DNA from: a virus
Direction: 5' to 3' (one strand)
DNA length: 33,452 bases
Virus record (IMG/VR): IMGVR_UViG_3300029787_000184
Location: 1-33,452 of that record
The notes under the pieces were generated by a model. The model was not told where the DNA came from. It searched no databases and saw nothing but the letters and a program-made list of their open reading frames with translations. This document shows positions 8,227-17,800 of this stretch, in pieces; positions within the stretch are counted from its first letter, which is position 1; each line of letters starts with the position of its first letter. The translations under genes were made by a program, and so were the position numbers.

Positions 8227-9123
8227 TTAAGAGTATAAAACAATATCACCACCGATACCGTGCTGCACTCCTGCAGATCCTCTTAAAATAACTCTTACGT
8301 TTTGTGATCCATCAATGTCAGCCATATCAATCAGCTTAACTTCTTGCCAGTCATTTAAAAGACCTGTACCAAAAAATAAGTTGCTTGATTCTGCTGCTAC
8401 CATTTTATCATTCCCTAAGCCTGGTGCTGTATAAAGAGGAATGCCTTGAAAGTTCATATCTGTTTTCCCAACATTGTATAAGTCTCTATATCCTAAAGCT
8501 GCTTGTGCTTGAACATAAAACTTAGCTGCAGTTGTAGGTATGTAAATTTTAAGATCTTCTTTACCATAAACTGCTCCAGGAATTGCATCTACTACTTTGT
8601 TCATTTCTGCAATAATATTTGAAGCTGATAGAGTTGTACCAGTTACATCTACCACATCACTATCTGCTGTCAATAATGCTTGAAAGCCATCAAACTCACC
8701 TGCATTTGCAGTAGCACCTTGCCAGATGTTTTGCTCAACTTTTTCTGCTACTTTTGCAGAAACTTGTGCTAGTAAAAAGTCTGAAAACTTGCTTGGTAAA
8801 TTGTCGTATTGACTAAAGCCCATACTCGCAGCGTCCCAATCTTGTCTAAAATCTTTTTTACAAAGCTGTAAGTTTACTTGAAACTCTTCTGGTTGTAAGA
8901 TTCTTTCCGTTAGTGTTACATTTGAAGTAGAATCAAAATCACAAGTAGCATCTTTTAAAATACTGTTAAGTGCTAATTTCTTTAATACTTCTTTAAATTT
9001 AATGTTTGGTTTAATAGTAACTCCACCACCAGATAAAGTTACACCTGATAACAACGCTGCTGCTATGTAATCTCCAGCGAATTCACCAGCATAGGTTGTT
9101 GTTATTGAAGTTGTTGTTGCCAT
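8227..9123 (-). CDS. Major capsid protein (HK97-fold type)
   Basis: This 298-residue protein has the features expected of the shell subunit in this phage group. It has a short disordered N-terminus, a long central domain with RILQPEEFQVNLQLCKKDF and KVEQNIWQGATANAG, an ADLKIYI-like core (KEDLKIYIPTTAAKFY), and the C-terminal strands SAGVQHGIGGDIVLY. No long N-terminal delta domain is present. Scaffolding is therefore probably supplied by the acidic protein encoded two genes upstream. It lies between a putative decoration protein and the tail tube. The HK97 fold is inferred from context and the sequence pattern. Confidence 0.88.
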   Translation of the reverse strand: MATTTSITTTYAGEFAGDYIAAALLSGVTLSGGGVTIKPNIKFKEVLKKLALNSILKDATCDFDSTSNVTLTERILQPEEFQVNLQLCKKDFRQDWDAASMGFSQYDNLPSKFSDFLLAQVSAKVAEKVEQNIWQGATANAGEFDGFQALLTADSDVVDVTGTTLSASNIIAEMNKVVDAIPGAVYGKEDLKIYIPTTAAKFYVQAQAALGYRDLYNVGKTDMNFQGIPLYTAPGLGNDKMVAAESSNLFFGTGLLNDWQEVKLIDMADIDGSQNVRVILRGSAGVQHGIGGDIVLYS

Positions 9124-9149
9124 ATCTATTTTCTTTTTTTATTTAATTA

Positions 9150-9569
9150 TTAACTTGGGTCTGTTGCTGTAATAGCACCTGCTGAGTTTCCGATTCCCCA
9201 AACATACCACTTGGCACCATCACTCCAGATGTCGATAAAATCACCGACTGATTCTGCTGATGCTACAAAGTTAATTTGATCTTCACCAGAAGCTGCAACT
9301 GCTGCTCCGTTTACTATTAAATTCCCATCTATATTATCTCCCTCTGCACTATCAATGATATAATTTGAAGTATCAAACGCATTTGCTACTACAAATCTAA
9401 AATTTAAGCCAGAGCTTACTGCTGGTAACGTAACTGTAACACCTGCTGATGCTGCAAGTTCATACCATTTTCCACTATCTGCTGCTGTCAAAGTAACTGC
9501 TGCGGTAACTTGATCTACCTCATTTCGCTCTCTTCTTGCAGGGTTTACTACGTGTGTTAAAACTGCCAT
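9150..9569 (-). CDS. Putative capsid decoration / head-stabilising protein
   Basis: This 139-residue protein is Ala/Thr/Val-rich and nearly all beta: ADSGKWYELAASAGVTVTLP, LNFRFVVANAF and GDFIDIWSDGAKWYVWG. The pattern resembles beta-sandwich decoration or head-fibre domains. It sits between the scaffold gene and the major capsid gene, the standard place for a cement protein. No signal or membrane segment is present. Confidence in a structural role is fair; a specific family is not claimed. Confidence 0.72.
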   Translation of the reverse strand: MAVLTHVVNPARRERNEVDQVTAAVTLTAADSGKWYELAASAGVTVTLPAVSSGLNFRFVVANAFDTSNYIIDSAEGDNIDGNLIVNGAAVAASGEDQINFVASAESVGDFIDIWSDGAKWYVWGIGNSAGAITATDPS

Positions 9570-9582
9570 AATTATTTAATTT

Positions 9583-10170
9583 TTACTTGTTTGCTATTTT
9601 ACTCATTATTCTATCCAAAGTTGTTTGTGTTCTGTTATCAGCAAAAACAAACTTCTTTTTATCTTCTTTATTTTCTGGGCTATGCTTAATTGGTTTTGTA
9701 GCTGGTTGTTTGCTCATTTCTACTGCAATTTCAGTAGCTACTTGTGAAGCCATTTCTTCTTTTTCTTTTTCTTCATCTTCTTCTTTATTCTTCATCATAT
9801 CTTCCATATACTTACGAAGATCATCCATTTCTTTTTTGAATTCTTCTTTAGTAACATACTCCATTTCTTCTTTTTCTTCTTCCTTATCTTCTTTTTCTTC
9901 TTTGTCTTTATCTTCGTAATCCTCGTTCATACCTATTTCTGATATTACACCCTCATCTTCAACTTTTAATTTTCTTCCATCTTCAAGTTGATACTCACCG
10001 ATTGGCAAAGAAATTCTTTCATCATCAGATAAAATAAATACTTCCATATTTTGCTCAAATGAATCTGCTTCTAAGATAGTTCCGTTTTCTAATTTTAGCT
10101 GTGCTAATTTAATAGTTTCTTCCATACCTAATAAATTTTTGATTTGTGAAATTAATTCTTGTGATTTCAT
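9583..10170 (-). CDS. Capsid scaffolding protein (predicted)
   Basis: The protein is 195 residues long. The N-terminus (about 1-80) is a small folded region with helix SQELISQIKNLLGM and beta segments. Residues about 82-140 are an extremely Glu/Lys-rich helix or coiled coil. The C-terminal tail is basic with TLDRIMSKIANK. An acidic coiled coil with a basic C-terminal helix next to the major capsid gene is typical of scaffold proteins, which bind the capsid N-arm through their basic tail. The upstream XkdF-type protein may be the protease that removes it. The ATG at 10170 has a GTTATAAAACT leader, a variant of the motif at 7570. Confidence 0.78.
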   Translation of the reverse strand: MKSQELISQIKNLLGMEETIKLAQLKLENGTILEADSFEQNMEVFILSDDERISLPIGEYQLEDGRKLKVEDEGVISEIGMNEDYEDKDKEEKEDKEEEKEEMEYVTKEEFKKEMDDLRKYMEDMMKNKEEDEEKEKEEMASQVATEIAVEMSKQPATKPIKHSPENKEDKKKFVFADNRTQTTLDRIMSKIANK

Positions 10171-10204
10171 AGTTTTATAACATTTGTTAATTAATAATTT
10201 GCGT

Positions 10205-10399
10205 TTAAGCTGTTGTTTTTCCTATACCTTGCGCTCGTAATGAACCATCACAACAATCAATGTGATATATGTCTTCATCCCAGCACAGACAAGCTCTTTG
10301 ACTACCAGCCCTTGGACTAGCACTAGTGCCATATCCAATATAAATTGATCTTCTTCTTTTATTTAGTACTTTTCGGGTGTTTTTTTGGTAATAAGTCAT
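10205..10399 (-). CDS. Small Cys-rich conserved phage protein
   Basis: This 64-residue basic protein contains GSQRACLCWDEDIYHIDCCD followed by GSLRAQGIG, a Cys-rich motif I recall in small structural-region proteins of flavobacterial phages. The four cysteines (C-x-C and CC) could bind a metal. I chose the ATG at 10399 (MTYYQKNTRKVLNKRRRS). An in-frame start at 10435 (MADHKMPNTNK) would overlap the upstream gene by 77 bp instead of 41 bp. The function is unknown. It lies between the XkdF-type protein and the scaffold gene, suggesting a minor virion or assembly role. Confidence 0.7.
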   Translation of the reverse strand: MTYYQKNTRKVLNKRRRSIYIGYGTSASPRAGSQRACLCWDEDIYHIDCCDGSLRAQGIGKTTA

Positions 10400-11972
10400 T
10401 GTCTTGTTTGTATTTGGCATTTTGTGGTCTGCCATTTTTAATTAAATATAAATATGCGTTTACTCTTGCAAAAGCCCATTGACTTGGGTTATTTACCCTA
10501 GGGCTACTTGATACATTAAATGCACCTAGGCCTCTTTGAAATACACTTGATAATACACCAACTGTTACTCCATAGCCTAATTTTTCTTTATATCTTTTAT
10601 TAAAGTCATCTGCTTTTTTTTGTAGTGTTGCTCTATCTTTTGCTGTTACTTTTGCACCAGTTTTACCTTTAGCTGTTCCTTTTGCAGTACCTTTTCCTTT
10701 TGGGTTTTTATTTGGTGTGCCACTCGCTGGTGCTTTTGGACTTTTTACTATTGCACCCCTTTTGCCAACTTTTGCAGCTTCAGTTTTTTTAACACAATTC
10801 GGTACCCTCTTTCCAGTTTTCCCTGTTTTGTAACCTTTCTGAACATATCCGTCCCAACAAGGGCTTTTAGTTTTTTTTAAATCTTCTGAATTTTCTGTAT
10901 GTTTCTCACAAGGCATATACCATACTTGATCTTCGTAATCGTGTTCGTGTATTCCATCACAACCAATATCAAGTGCAATTTTCTCTGCCATATCTTTTGA
11001 GCTGTAAGCAAGTCGATCCATAATAATAGCAAAATCATCATTCACTTTTTCACTATATAATTTTAACTCACCTAAGCTTTTTAGTTTGCTTTCTGCCCAA
11101 CTCTTTGCAGATTTACCACCCCATAATAAAAAAGATATTGTACCACACGCTTCATTGTCTTTTGGATCGTAATAAGTTTCTGCTCTACTTAAATAACTAT
11201 ATAGTCTTTTGATTGTAGATACAGATAGTTTTTCTTTTGCTGCTAATTGTCTTGCACGATTTTTACCAACTAAAGTAGCACACTTGTTATTTACTTTTGC
11301 ATTTAGTTCAATCCCTCTTTTTGCGTTGTTTATTACGCTTTGTGGATAATCATTAAAAGTTTTTAATTGTACTTTATGTGTAAATAATTCTTTGATAGCA
11401 TCTACAATATCATCAGTTTCTTCACTTGATAAATCTTTAACACTTGCATCTTTAGGCCTATCCATTTTATCGGCAAAATAACCCTCAACACTAAAGCCTT
11501 TTACTCTACCAGTTTTTACAAACTCTTCCCATACTTGATTATTGTTTACTTTTACAGCACCCACCCAAGAACCTACTGGTAAGTCCATACCATATAAATT
11601 TGTTTTATCCATTTTTGGATCTTCAACTATCCAGCTTTCTACAAGTGTTAAGCCCTTTAAGGATTGTTGGTGTTCTAATGTTGTTTTGTTTTGATTGCCT
11701 TTTTGTAAAAAGTTTTCACTTATTTTCTTAACTGTGTTCTTAGAAAAATAAATATAATAATCTTCTTCTTCCCCTTTTCTAAATATGGGTTTGTTAGGTA
11801 TTAGTAAAGCACCTAATAATATCTTTTTTTCTTTATCTACCTCTGCTAATTTTAATTCTTGTGCCTTTAATGCGACAAAATCTTCTTCGATTGCTGGGTT
11901 TTCTACGACTGATATTGCATCAACACCAGATAGTTCTTCATTTTCGTCAAGTATTAACTCTACTATTTTCAT
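10359..11972 (-). CDS. XkdF-type putative head maturation protease fused to further phage domains
   Basis: This is a 537-residue multidomain protein. Residues about 50-170 match the XkdF type named after Bacillus PBSX: ILLGALLIPNKPIFR, TTLEHQQSLKGLTLVESWIV, LPVGSWVGAVKV and VKGFSVEGYF. His101 and Ser161 are candidate catalytic residues for a prohead protease. Residues about 205-300 form a second recurring domain (YPQSVINNAKRGIELN, GKNRARQLA, ETYYDPKDNEACGT). A Cys motif at 369-397 (PCWDGYVQKGYKTGK to PNC) follows, then a low-complexity Lys/Gly/Thr linker. A C-terminal DUF5824-like domain occupies about 440-530 (RGLGAFNVSSSPRV, QWAFARVNAYL, QDNDLLP). It lies upstream of the scaffold gene, as expected of the maturation protease. 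Confidence 0.82.
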   Translation of the reverse strand: MKIVELILDENEELSGVDAISVVENPAIEEDFVALKAQELKLAEVDKEKKILLGALLIPNKPIFRKGEEEDYYIYFSKNTVKKISENFLQKGNQNKTTLEHQQSLKGLTLVESWIVEDPKMDKTNLYGMDLPVGSWVGAVKVNNNQVWEEFVKTGRVKGFSVEGYFADKMDRPKDASVKDLSSEETDDIVDAIKELFTHKVQLKTFNDYPQSVINNAKRGIELNAKVNNKCATLVGKNRARQLAAKEKLSVSTIKRLYSYLSRAETYYDPKDNEACGTISFLLWGGKSAKSWAESKLKSLGELKLYSEKVNDDFAIIMDRLAYSSKDMAEKIALDIGCDGIHEHDYEDQVWYMPCEKHTENSEDLKKTKSPCWDGYVQKGYKTGKTGKRVPNCVKKTEAAKVGKRGAIVKSPKAPASGTPNKNPKGKGTAKGTAKGKTGAKVTAKDRATLQKKADDFNKRYKEKLGYGVTVGVLSSVFQRGLGAFNVSSSPRVNNPSQWAFARVNAYLYLIKNGRPQNAKYKQDNDLLPKKHPKSTK

Positions 11973-12005
11973 AATTATATAACATTTTAATTATTTTGTT
12001 TTGCT

Positions 12006-13937
12006 TTATCCTAAGCTACTTTCTTGTATTATATTTCTTTCAAGCCCTTGTGCAGTTGTTACATCATTTGCAACTACATACGCTTGTATTGGTTGTTGTG
12101 TTTGGCCTGCAATAGTTTGTGCTAATTGATTTTCTGGTGATGCGCCTACTATGTTAAATGCTGGGGCTTGTGTTTGTATTGATGGTGTATCTAATCTTGC
12201 ACTTGTACTTCCACCTGCTCCTGCTGCACTTGCTGCGCTTTTTGTTGCATCTACTGCTCCTTTTACTGCTGATATTACACTTGCTGCAGTTGCCAATGCT
12301 GTTGCTATAAATGGTAAATTTAAAGGTGGTGGTGCCACATTCGCAGCTTTTGCAATTGATGCCGTAGTTTGAACACTCGCTTCACTTGCAGTTAAAGTTA
12401 CCCCAGTCATTGCACTAGTCGCATTTATTAAATTCTTTTTAAAATTAATTATGGCTTCTTTTGCGAGTAATATTTGCTTGGCTACAATTAATGCCCGACC
12501 TACTGCAGTTTCTTCGTTTGCTATTGATATTGCACTATCTAACGCTTGTAATTTTAATGCGGTTCTTGCTGCCTCTTGCTGCTCGATTGCATTAGTTATT
12601 GCCTGTGCATCTTTTATTTTAGCTTCCTTAATTAAATTATCAAAATATAAAATAGCTTGTGCTTTTTGTTCTTCTGTTGCATTCAATTGCTCTAATTCTG
12701 CTAATGCTCTTTCTTTTTGTCTTAGTGCTTTTTCTTCAAAGCTTATATCCTCTGCATCTTGATTTAACTTTCTATATCTTGCTTGTAAGTCTGTTATGGC
12801 TTGTAACCTTTTTTCTTCATCGTCTAATGCCTCTTGATTTGCTTTATCAGTTTCTGCCTTTTTCTTATCAGCCTTTTCTTTATCTTCTTTATCAATTTTA
12901 TTTAAAAAGCCATCACGCCTGTTTTTTAACTCTTGTAATTGCTTTTCAGTTTCTTGAATTGCTTTATCACCCTCTTCAGCAACTTCCTCTGGATCAAAAA
13001 CTAATTCAGCAATACCTCCAAATAAGCCTTCACGCAAACCAAAATCTTTACCAAAAGCCTCACCAATACCATCAACAATAATTAACAATGCGGATAGTGG
13101 TGCAGAAATAAATGTTAGTACACCTTGCAAAATTTCTTTGTTTCTTTGAGATGTTTCTACTTGCGCCTTTTTAATTTCTCTTTGAGTTTCTAGCTGCGCT
13201 TCTAATGCGGTTATTGTTTCATTTGTTTGCTGTATTTTTAAATTTAAAATTTCTCTTTCTGATTTACCAGATCTTTTTAAGGATTCTTCTGTTGCAGTAA
13301 TATCTTGGAATCGTTCTTTTTCTGCTGCAACTAACTCTTTTAAATCCTCTAACTGATTTTTTTGTTCTCGTGATACACCATTCAATGCCTCTACAACCTT
13401 GTCCCAATTTGCTGCAAGTGTAGCAACCAAGACTACCAACGCACCAATACCAGTCGCAATTAATGCTTTTTTAAATACATTTAAAGATATAGCTGCAGTT
13501 CTAATTCCTTTTGATGTAGAAATAAAAAGCCTGCTTAACCCTGATATTCTACCAGATAGTCCACCAGTAATGGTATTTAACCCAGTTTGTATATCTCTGT
13601 TTTTTAAAAGTGATTCGTTAAACTCAAGTGTCCTTACTTTACCAACTCCTGTTGTTTTATTTTGTGTTTTTAACACCTTGTTGTATTGTGATGCCTCTAC
13701 CTTTAAAGCCCTTAATGAAGCTGCTTCAACTTTTAATTCTGCGTTGAATTTTTTTAAAGTTTGATCAGCCATCATTTGTTGAGTGCCATTCATATTTGAC
13801 ATTTCAAACTCTAGCTCAGCTATCTTTAATCTTAAATCAGATACAAACTTTTCTTGTAACTTAATACTTTCATTAACATCGTCAAAGTTTTTTTTAGCTT
13901 GTTCTATATTTACTTTTACATCAATTACTTTTTCCAT
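12006..13937 (-). CDS. Tail tape measure protein
   Basis: This 643-residue protein measures tail length and is probably delivered into the cell during DNA entry. Residues about 8-95 and 190-260 are long coiled coils. Residues about 157-175 are a hydrophobic segment (ALIATGIGALVVLVATLAAN). A very charged helix runs from about 330 to 450 (KEDKEKADKKKAETDKANQE). The last 200 residues are Ala/Thr-rich helix and then Gly/Ser/Gln-rich. At roughly 1.5 angstrom per residue the tail would be near 95 nm, a modest siphovirus tail. No sheath gene is present. Its start overlaps the preceding small gene by 13 bp. Confidence 0.88.
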   Translation of the reverse strand: MEKVIDVKVNIEQAKKNFDDVNESIKLQEKFVSDLRLKIAELEFEMSNMNGTQQMMADQTLKKFNAELKVEAASLRALKVEASQYNKVLKTQNKTTGVGKVRTLEFNESLLKNRDIQTGLNTITGGLSGRISGLSRLFISTSKGIRTAAISLNVFKKALIATGIGALVVLVATLAANWDKVVEALNGVSREQKNQLEDLKELVAAEKERFQDITATEESLKRSGKSEREILNLKIQQTNETITALEAQLETQREIKKAQVETSQRNKEILQGVLTFISAPLSALLIIVDGIGEAFGKDFGLREGLFGGIAELVFDPEEVAEEGDKAIQETEKQLQELKNRRDGFLNKIDKEDKEKADKKKAETDKANQEALDDEEKRLQAITDLQARYRKLNQDAEDISFEEKALRQKERALAELEQLNATEEQKAQAILYFDNLIKEAKIKDAQAITNAIEQQEAARTALKLQALDSAISIANEETAVGRALIVAKQILLAKEAIINFKKNLINATSAMTGVTLTASEASVQTTASIAKAANVAPPPLNLPFIATALATAASVISAVKGAVDATKSAASAAGAGGSTSARLDTPSIQTQAPAFNIVGASPENQLAQTIAGQTQQPIQAYVVANDVTTAQGLERNIIQESSLG

Positions 13938-14068
13938 CTAACTTCTTTTTTTAATTGTCTGTACCCCTCTTTAAAACTATTTGGTAGTCTATATTTGCCT
14001 TGTGCAATTCTAATGTTTTCAGTTTCACCCTTTGCGTACTCCAATAATTGTATTATTTCATTTATCAT
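13925..14068 (-). CDS. Small conserved-looking protein upstream of the tape measure
   Basis: This 47-residue ORF begins MINEIIQLLEYAKGE and continues TENIRIAQGKYRLPNS and KEGYRQLKKEVRWKK. It starts one base after the upstream tail-tip gene stop (14070) and its stop overlaps the tape-measure start by 13 bp, so it fills the gap exactly as a real gene would. The sequence is a mixed basic helical protein with no low-complexity bias. It may be a tail chaperone-like accessory. The function is not known. Confidence 0.72.
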   Translation of the reverse strand: MINEIIQLLEYAKGETENIRIAQGKYRLPNSFKEGYRQLKKEVRWKK

Positions 14069-14069
14069 T

Positions 14070-16655
14070 TTAACTTACTTTATTTAATAATTCTAAAGTA
14101 CTTTTACCTGTTTGCAAGTTGGTTGATATTTTATTAATTAAATACTCTACATCATTTATAACAATTGTATCGGCTAATTTATAATTCAATAAGAAACTTT
14201 GTGGCAAGAAAGCTGTTATTTTTACAAGTCTCCTACTGCTACTAAACACATCATTAATGTAATTTTTATAAAATGAAATAAATAAAGTATTAGCATCTAT
14301 TGAGTTGTTAAAAGTATTTATTTCTGTGCTAAAGTTTATTGTTTGGCCTGTTGTAAGTATTGTGGTGTTTATTGTAATATTAGATGCACTTGTTGGGGTT
14401 GATGTTTCTACAAAGCTACCTGTAACTACTGGCGTTATTGTAGTACCTGCGCCTGGTGCAACCGATCCTGTTGTTGTTTCAAATGTTGTACCATTAATAA
14501 ACTCAAATGTGTAGTTACTTGATTCAGAAGCACTTACTGAAATAACTCTTGTTTCTGTTCCTGGTCTAAAATTAGTTGGCCTATTATAAGATTGAATACT
14601 TGCTGGTGTACCTGCACCACCACCATCAAAAACCTGTATTCTTTCTGATGTAGTTGTTTCACGTAAAAATAATAATGGTTTTGCTATTGTTGGGTTTTGA
14701 TCGTTATCTACAAAATAACCGAAAGCGACACCAGTAGTTGCATTGTTGTTTACATTAATTAATCTTTCATAAAACATTTTTTCAAAAGGTAATTTGATCC
14801 TATAATCTTGCCCCCTATTTAATCTTGGATCACGGCCACTATTTTGTGTTGTTGATGCTTTTGCACTTGCATATTCTCTACCATTTATTTTATCAAAGAA
14901 AAATGCTGCAAATGTTTTAGGTTCTTCAAATTTAAATTCAATATCATTGAATGGCACACTAAAACCACTTTCGCCATTACTTGTATCTACAAACTCTGTA
15001 ATGTTTCTGCTTGTACCACTTGAATAAAAACTATCAAGTGTTCTTACCCTTACCTTACCATAATCAGAACTACTTACATCACTTTCAATAAATGCAGTTA
15101 GGTTAAACATTTTAAATAAACCTGTTAAAAAGTTAATAATAGTAATATCAGGTATTTGTTCAGATACAATAATAGTATCAACCAAAGATGATGGACTAAT
15201 AGATCCTGGTGTAACAACAAAAGTTAAAACCTCAGGCTGACCAGTAGTATCAGAGAATGTAAGTGTTTTTGTAAACGTCATTGTAAATGTAAGAGGCAAA
15301 GAAGTTTCTGTTGTTTCAATCTCAAACACAACTTTGTTTTCTTCTAATGCACCATCTACATCAGGTGCAGAAAAACTTGCACTTAATGAAAGAGGGTTTG
15401 TGTTGCCATACTCTTGAAAAATTATAGGTTCACCAGTTGTAAAATCTTTTATCCTTGCAGTAAAGTTTTTACTTGTATCACTTGAAGTTATAGTCCAATT
15501 TATACTCATTTCCTCAGTTTCTAAATCTTGAACTGGACCAGATTGTGCAACTCTAAAAGTAAATACACCACCTATAAATGTAGGTACAAAATTTGCAGTA
15601 CCATTGTCATCAAAAAACAATGAAGTATCACCAGTAAAACTTTCAATGGTATCAACTAATATTGTGCTTACATCACTTGATCCTGTTGGTGTTACTCCTA
15701 TATCACCTTTGTTTCTATGCAACCACATATACAAATCACCAAAGTATCCTGTTGTTATAAAGAAGTCTGTTGTAAATTCTAAATCAATATCAGGATCATT
15801 TTCTATTGCATCTAAAATATCTATTACTCTTATAGCTGGTTTTAAATCACTAAATTGTATTCCTTTTGTTGTGCCTAATCTTTCTGTATCACCACTACCT
15901 GATGTACTTTGACTTGCACCACTTGATGGAGCGTACAGGTTTCTTGTTGTATCAGATCTTGCTTGTGTTGTTAAAACTCCTTGTGCCGTGCTATCATATA
16001 TAAATCTTTGTGTATGTGATATTAGTGGGTATATAATATGAGCTGTTGAGGTTGTATTTCCACTTAATGTTGTAACGAAAGTTTCTAAACCCTCTTTAAC
16101 TGTTGCTACATTATAGTTGTGATTGTATTGGCTAAAGTTTAAGCTACTTAACTTTCTATCTTTTAATCTATCTTTTAGTGTTATTGTTTCCCCAAAGAAA
16201 GTAATGTTATAAGAACTTGGCTGATTGTTTTTTAATTTAACTTGATTTAATACTATATACCCTTGTCTAAATGGTCTGTAATTTAATTCTAATCTTGCTG
16301 TTAATTTTGTATTAGCATTAAATACTTCATTACCAATAGTAACAAGTTGTATATCGGTTCTGTAATAATGTCTAAATAATTTGTTATTTATTTTTGATGC
16401 TGGTAAATTAAAACTTTGACTAAAATCTGTAAATACTTTTTCTATGTCTTTTATATCTTGAATTGTTTGTGTAAGTTTTATTTGTTCATCTTCAAACAAG
16501 TCAAGCCTTTGATAATCAATGTCAGTAATTAAATTGTTTACATTCCATATTCTTGTTGCACTTTGCCAGAAAGTGTTTTCATTTTGCCATAAATCAGGAT
16601 CTGGCTGAGCAGAATCTAATATAATATCTGGTATAGCTAAACCTACCTTGTTCAT
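14070..16655 (-). CDS. Large tail-tip / baseplate-type structural protein
   Basis: The protein is 861 residues long. The first roughly 200 residues (FNANTKLTARLELNYRPFRQ, YNITFFGETITLKDRL) look like the beta domains of tail-hub proteins. The middle is Thr/Ser/Gly-rich beta sequence of the kind seen in immunoglobulin-like insertions. The C-terminal third has FNDIEFKFEEPKTFAAFFF and ends in a regular domain (VINDVEYLINKISTNLQ). It lies between another tail protein and the tape measure, with a 1 bp overlap at the upstream side. A hub or tail-tip role, possibly as the platform for the long fibre, is the best reading. I do not recognise a named family. Confidence 0.7.
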   Translation of the reverse strand: MNKVGLAIPDIILDSAQPDPDLWQNENTFWQSATRIWNVNNLITDIDYQRLDLFEDEQIKLTQTIQDIKDIEKVFTDFSQSFNLPASKINNKLFRHYYRTDIQLVTIGNEVFNANTKLTARLELNYRPFRQGYIVLNQVKLKNNQPSSYNITFFGETITLKDRLKDRKLSSLNFSQYNHNYNVATVKEGLETFVTTLSGNTTSTAHIIYPLISHTQRFIYDSTAQGVLTTQARSDTTRNLYAPSSGASQSTSGSGDTERLGTTKGIQFSDLKPAIRVIDILDAIENDPDIDLEFTTDFFITTGYFGDLYMWLHRNKGDIGVTPTGSSDVSTILVDTIESFTGDTSLFFDDNGTANFVPTFIGGVFTFRVAQSGPVQDLETEEMSINWTITSSDTSKNFTARIKDFTTGEPIIFQEYGNTNPLSLSASFSAPDVDGALEENKVVFEIETTETSLPLTFTMTFTKTLTFSDTTGQPEVLTFVVTPGSISPSSLVDTIIVSEQIPDITIINFLTGLFKMFNLTAFIESDVSSSDYGKVRVRTLDSFYSSGTSRNITEFVDTSNGESGFSVPFNDIEFKFEEPKTFAAFFFDKINGREYASAKASTTQNSGRDPRLNRGQDYRIKLPFEKMFYERLINVNNNATTGVAFGYFVDNDQNPTIAKPLLFLRETTTSERIQVFDGGGAGTPASIQSYNRPTNFRPGTETRVISVSASESSNYTFEFINGTTFETTTGSVAPGAGTTITPVVTGSFVETSTPTSASNITINTTILTTGQTINFSTEINTFNNSIDANTLFISFYKNYINDVFSSSRRLVKITAFLPQSFLLNYKLADTIVINDVEYLINKISTNLQTGKSTLELLNKVS

Positions 16656-17800
16656 TATCTAATGGTATTAATTCTATCGTACGCATATATTAATTGTAGT
16701 TCATAGTTAGCAAGTCTATTGTTTAAGCTTGTTTGAAATGTTACACTTTTACTTTCTACAATTACAGGATAATATTGTGCCCGTGTGTTACCATCACCAC
16801 CAATAGCCGAGCCGTTTATCCAAACCCTAGATGATGCGTATATTTCTTCAATTAATTGGTTGAAGTCATCAGGCACATAACCACTATTAATTGTTAGTGA
16901 CTGTCTGCTATTTATATTTCTTGTTTTGTATTGATGGTTGTTCTTTGAATAATTTGCTGCTGTTGTTAATGTATTGCTTTTAAATGTTTCTTTTGTTACG
17001 TTTAATGTTTGTGTTGATTTTAAAAAGAAGTTTGCTCTTTGTATTGCACCTTGTTTGTTTATAAAATAAACCTCTACATTATCAAACTTTTTACAAGTAT
17101 CTTCTATTACTTCTAGCGTAGATGTTTTTAATGAACTTGCTACTTCAACGGAAGTTATTGTTGCCGTTGTGCTTGTTGCATATTCTATCATAGATGTCGT
17201 GTTTGTAACACCTGTTGCAATTGTAACACTTGAAACTGTTGATGATCCGTTTTTAAATGTAACAGTTGTTGCTCCTGTGAAAGTATCTGAACCTGAATTG
17301 ACACTTAAATTAGTTACTACTGGTATTTTTAAAACCTCACTTGTTTTTCTAATAATCTTTGAGTTTGACATTAACAAAAACCCATTACCCTTATGAGCAT
17401 TTAAGGTTTGTGTTGTTGCGCTGTTTGTTGTAGATACTGTTGTAAAACCATCTTCAAAATATCCATACCCATCAAACGCTGCCATTATTGTAGTTACGGC
17501 ATCAAGTGCTGTATTGCTACTATTAAAAGGCGTTGCTGTTGTTTGCACCCATAAATTAATTCCATTATCACCAAACGTACCACTAAAGTCATATGCAATA
17601 TAATCCTTTATTAACTCCCCTATTTCAAATATTACATAGTTATTGTTTGCTACTTCGTTTTTTCTAAGTGTATATGTTGTTGTTGGTGATGTTTGAAATG
17701 CACCAGTATATATTGCAATAGTTAATTGACAATTATTTAAGTTAGCATTTGCTACTTTGATATATATAGGTGTGTTTATATTTACTTTTTGTATAGCCAT
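16655..17800 (-). CDS. Tail structural protein, possibly distal tail
   Basis: This 381-residue beta-rich protein starts MAIQKVNINTPIYIKVANAN. The central Thr/Ser-rich segment (about 120-230) looks like an inserted beta domain. The C-terminal part has DDFNQLIEEIYASSRVWING and SLNNRLANYELQLIYAYDRI, which recalls the closing domain of distal tail or tail-tip proteins. The upstream and downstream junctions each overlap by one base (TAATG type), tying it to the HK97-gp10-like gene and the large tail-tip gene. The structural role is strong by context; the precise position in the tail is inferred. Confidence 0.68.
   Translation of the reverse strand: MAIQKVNINTPIYIKVANANLNNCQLTIAIYTGAFQTSPTTTYTLRKNEVANNNYVIFEIGELIKDYIAYDFSGTFGDNGINLWVQTTATPFNSSNTALDAVTTIMAAFDGYGYFEDGFTTVSTTNSATTQTLNAHKGNGFLLMSNSKIIRKTSEVLKIPVVTNLSVNSGSDTFTGATTVTFKNGSSTVSSVTIATGVTNTTSMIEYATSTTATITSVEVASSLKTSTLEVIEDTCKKFDNVEVYFINKQGAIQRANFFLKSTQTLNVTKETFKSNTLTTAANYSKNNHQYKTRNINSRQSLTINSGYVPDDFNQLIEEIYASSRVWINGSAIGGDGNTRAQYYPVIVESKSVTFQTSLNNRLANYELQLIYAYDRINTIR

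Noticed and set aside
9587-9919. Plus-strand Ser/Leu-rich frame opposite the scaffold gene
   Set aside because: It is the complement of Glu/Lys-rich codons, which always yields Ser/Phe/Leu-rich antisense. There is no independent support.
12659-13081. Long plus-strand frame of 140 codons within the tape measure region
   Set aside because: It is Leu/His/Gln-rich antisense of a coiled-coil gene, with no start context and no conserved motif. It is a shadow of the tape measure.
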